Positions 63,551 through 64,000 of a stretch of DNA of 64,000 bases are shown here, in pieces. The notes beneath the pieces are model-generated. The model was not told where the DNA came from. It saw only the letters and a list, made by a program, of their open reading frames with translations, and did not search any database. Position 1 is the stretch's first letter. Each line of letters begins with the position of its first letter. The translations under genes were made by a program, and so were the position numbers. The DNA is from Pseudogemmobacter hezensis (GTDB lineage: Bacteria; Pseudomonadota; Alphaproteobacteria; Rhodobacterales; Rhodobacteraceae): the NCBI RefSeq assembly GCF_013155295.1, contig NZ_JABJXT010000007.1, forward strand, positions 168,046 through 232,045, in the 5' to 3' direction.

Positions 63551-64000
63551 TCAGATATCGATAGTGTTTCTTTTTTCCCATTCAGTGAAATGGCCGCAGT
63601 ATTCGTTCCATTCCTGTGTTTTCATTTTGATGAGGGCGTTTGAGAGCTCTTCGCCGAGGGCAGCTTTGAGGTCGGGATCGGCATCGAAGGCGCGGATGGC
63701 GTCCAGCAGGTTCAGGGGCAGCTTGGGCGCGTCTTTGATCAGATGGCCGTCGGTGTAGAAGTTGATGTCTGATCGCGGGCCGGGGTCGGCATTTGTGCGG
63801 ATCCCGTCGAGGCCTGCGGCCAGGATCACCGCCTGCATCAGATAGGGGTTGGCGGCACCGTCAGGCAGGCGCAGCTCGAACCGGCCGGGGCCGGGGACGC
63901 GCACCATATGGGTGCGATTGTTGCCGGTCCAGGTGACCGAATTCGGCGCCCAGGTCGCACCCGATGAGGTGCGCGGCGCGTTGATGCGCTTGTAGCTGTT
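63551..64000 (-). CDS. glnT: Type III glutamine synthetase (GlnT), C-terminal part
   Basis: The frame is open from the right edge to a stop at 63551-63553, giving 150 residues of the C-terminal half. It begins NSYKRINAPRTSSGATWAPN and contains RTHMVRVPGPGRFELRLPDG, ANPYLMQAVILAAGLDGI, and the C-terminal EWNEYCGHFTEWEKRN of the GlnT family (glutamate-ammonia or glutamate-methylamine ligases). It is a second GS-fold enzyme besides 11391-12779. The start is outside the window. Confidence 0.93.
   Translation of the reverse strand, partial: NSYKRINAPRTSSGATWAPNSVTWTGNNRTHMVRVPGPGRFELRLPDGAANPYLMQAVILAAGLDGIRTNADPGPRSDINFYTDGHLIKDAPKLPLNLLDAIRAFDADPDLKAALGEELSNALIKMKTQEWNEYCGHFTEWEKRNTIDI

Overview
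The window is a GC-rich chromosomal segment of an alphaproteobacterium, most likely a member of the Rhodobacteraceae (Rhodobacter/Paracoccus/Gemmobacter-like). The basis is the set of gene neighbourhoods: irr divergent from fabA-fabB-fabI, a pspA-yiaAB pair with a divergent TetR regulator, a complete mreB-mreC-mreD-mrdA-rodA run, mnmD separate from its oxidase partner, and a type III glutamine synthetase. It looks like core plus metabolic chromosome. No tRNA, rRNA, IS element, prophage or CRISPR array was found.

Layout. 1-192: 5' part of a leftward membrane-protein gene. 558-12779: mostly rightward catabolic genes (two FMN alpha-hydroxy-acid oxidases, an aldehyde dehydrogenase, adenine deaminase, an ArsC-like protein, an SGNH hydrolase, a CbiX-like protein, a class III aminotransferase and a glutamine-synthetase-like ligase), interrupted by a leftward 1-Cys peroxiredoxin. 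13094-17546: OpgB-like transferase, DUF4424 protein, asd, yiaAB. 17621-18997: pspA and a divergent tetR sharing three operator-like palindromes. 19109-22918: formyltransferase plus aldehyde dehydrogenase, resembling a split ALDH1L, with a divergent ModE/PBP-type regulator. 23208-30932: MuiA-like protein, mnmD and a divergent FAD oxidase, a DMT exporter, trpA and an RTX protein. 31255-36069: fabI, fabB, fabA, irr, a hydroxypyruvate-isomerase-like gene and a DUF1285 gene. 36398-43248: moxR-DUF58-BatA-like-VWA-like operon. 43324-51349: DUF599, hemJ-like, ghrA-like, rodA, mrdA, mreD, mreC, mreB. 51778-55270: leuA with a leucine-rich leader peptide, then a 19-repeat MORN protein. 55465-64000: nadE, ynfA-like, an MFS exporter, ilvD, a NadQ-type NAD regulator, a NiaP-type transporter and the 3' part of glnT.

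The main observations not explained by ordinary annotation are these. (1) A probably leaderless leuA leader peptide with four consecutive Leu codons and mutually exclusive hairpins. (2) Fourteen unrelated 11-18 bp tandem duplications (2-4 copies), twelve of them at gene boundaries, including over stop codons and over a start codon. (3) Paired or triple operator-like sequences at the tetR/pspA, ModE-like/ALDH and nadQ/niaP loci. (4) A 12-bp hairpin overlapping the ribosome-binding site of adenine deaminase. Functions are inferred from sequence patterns alone; no database search was run.
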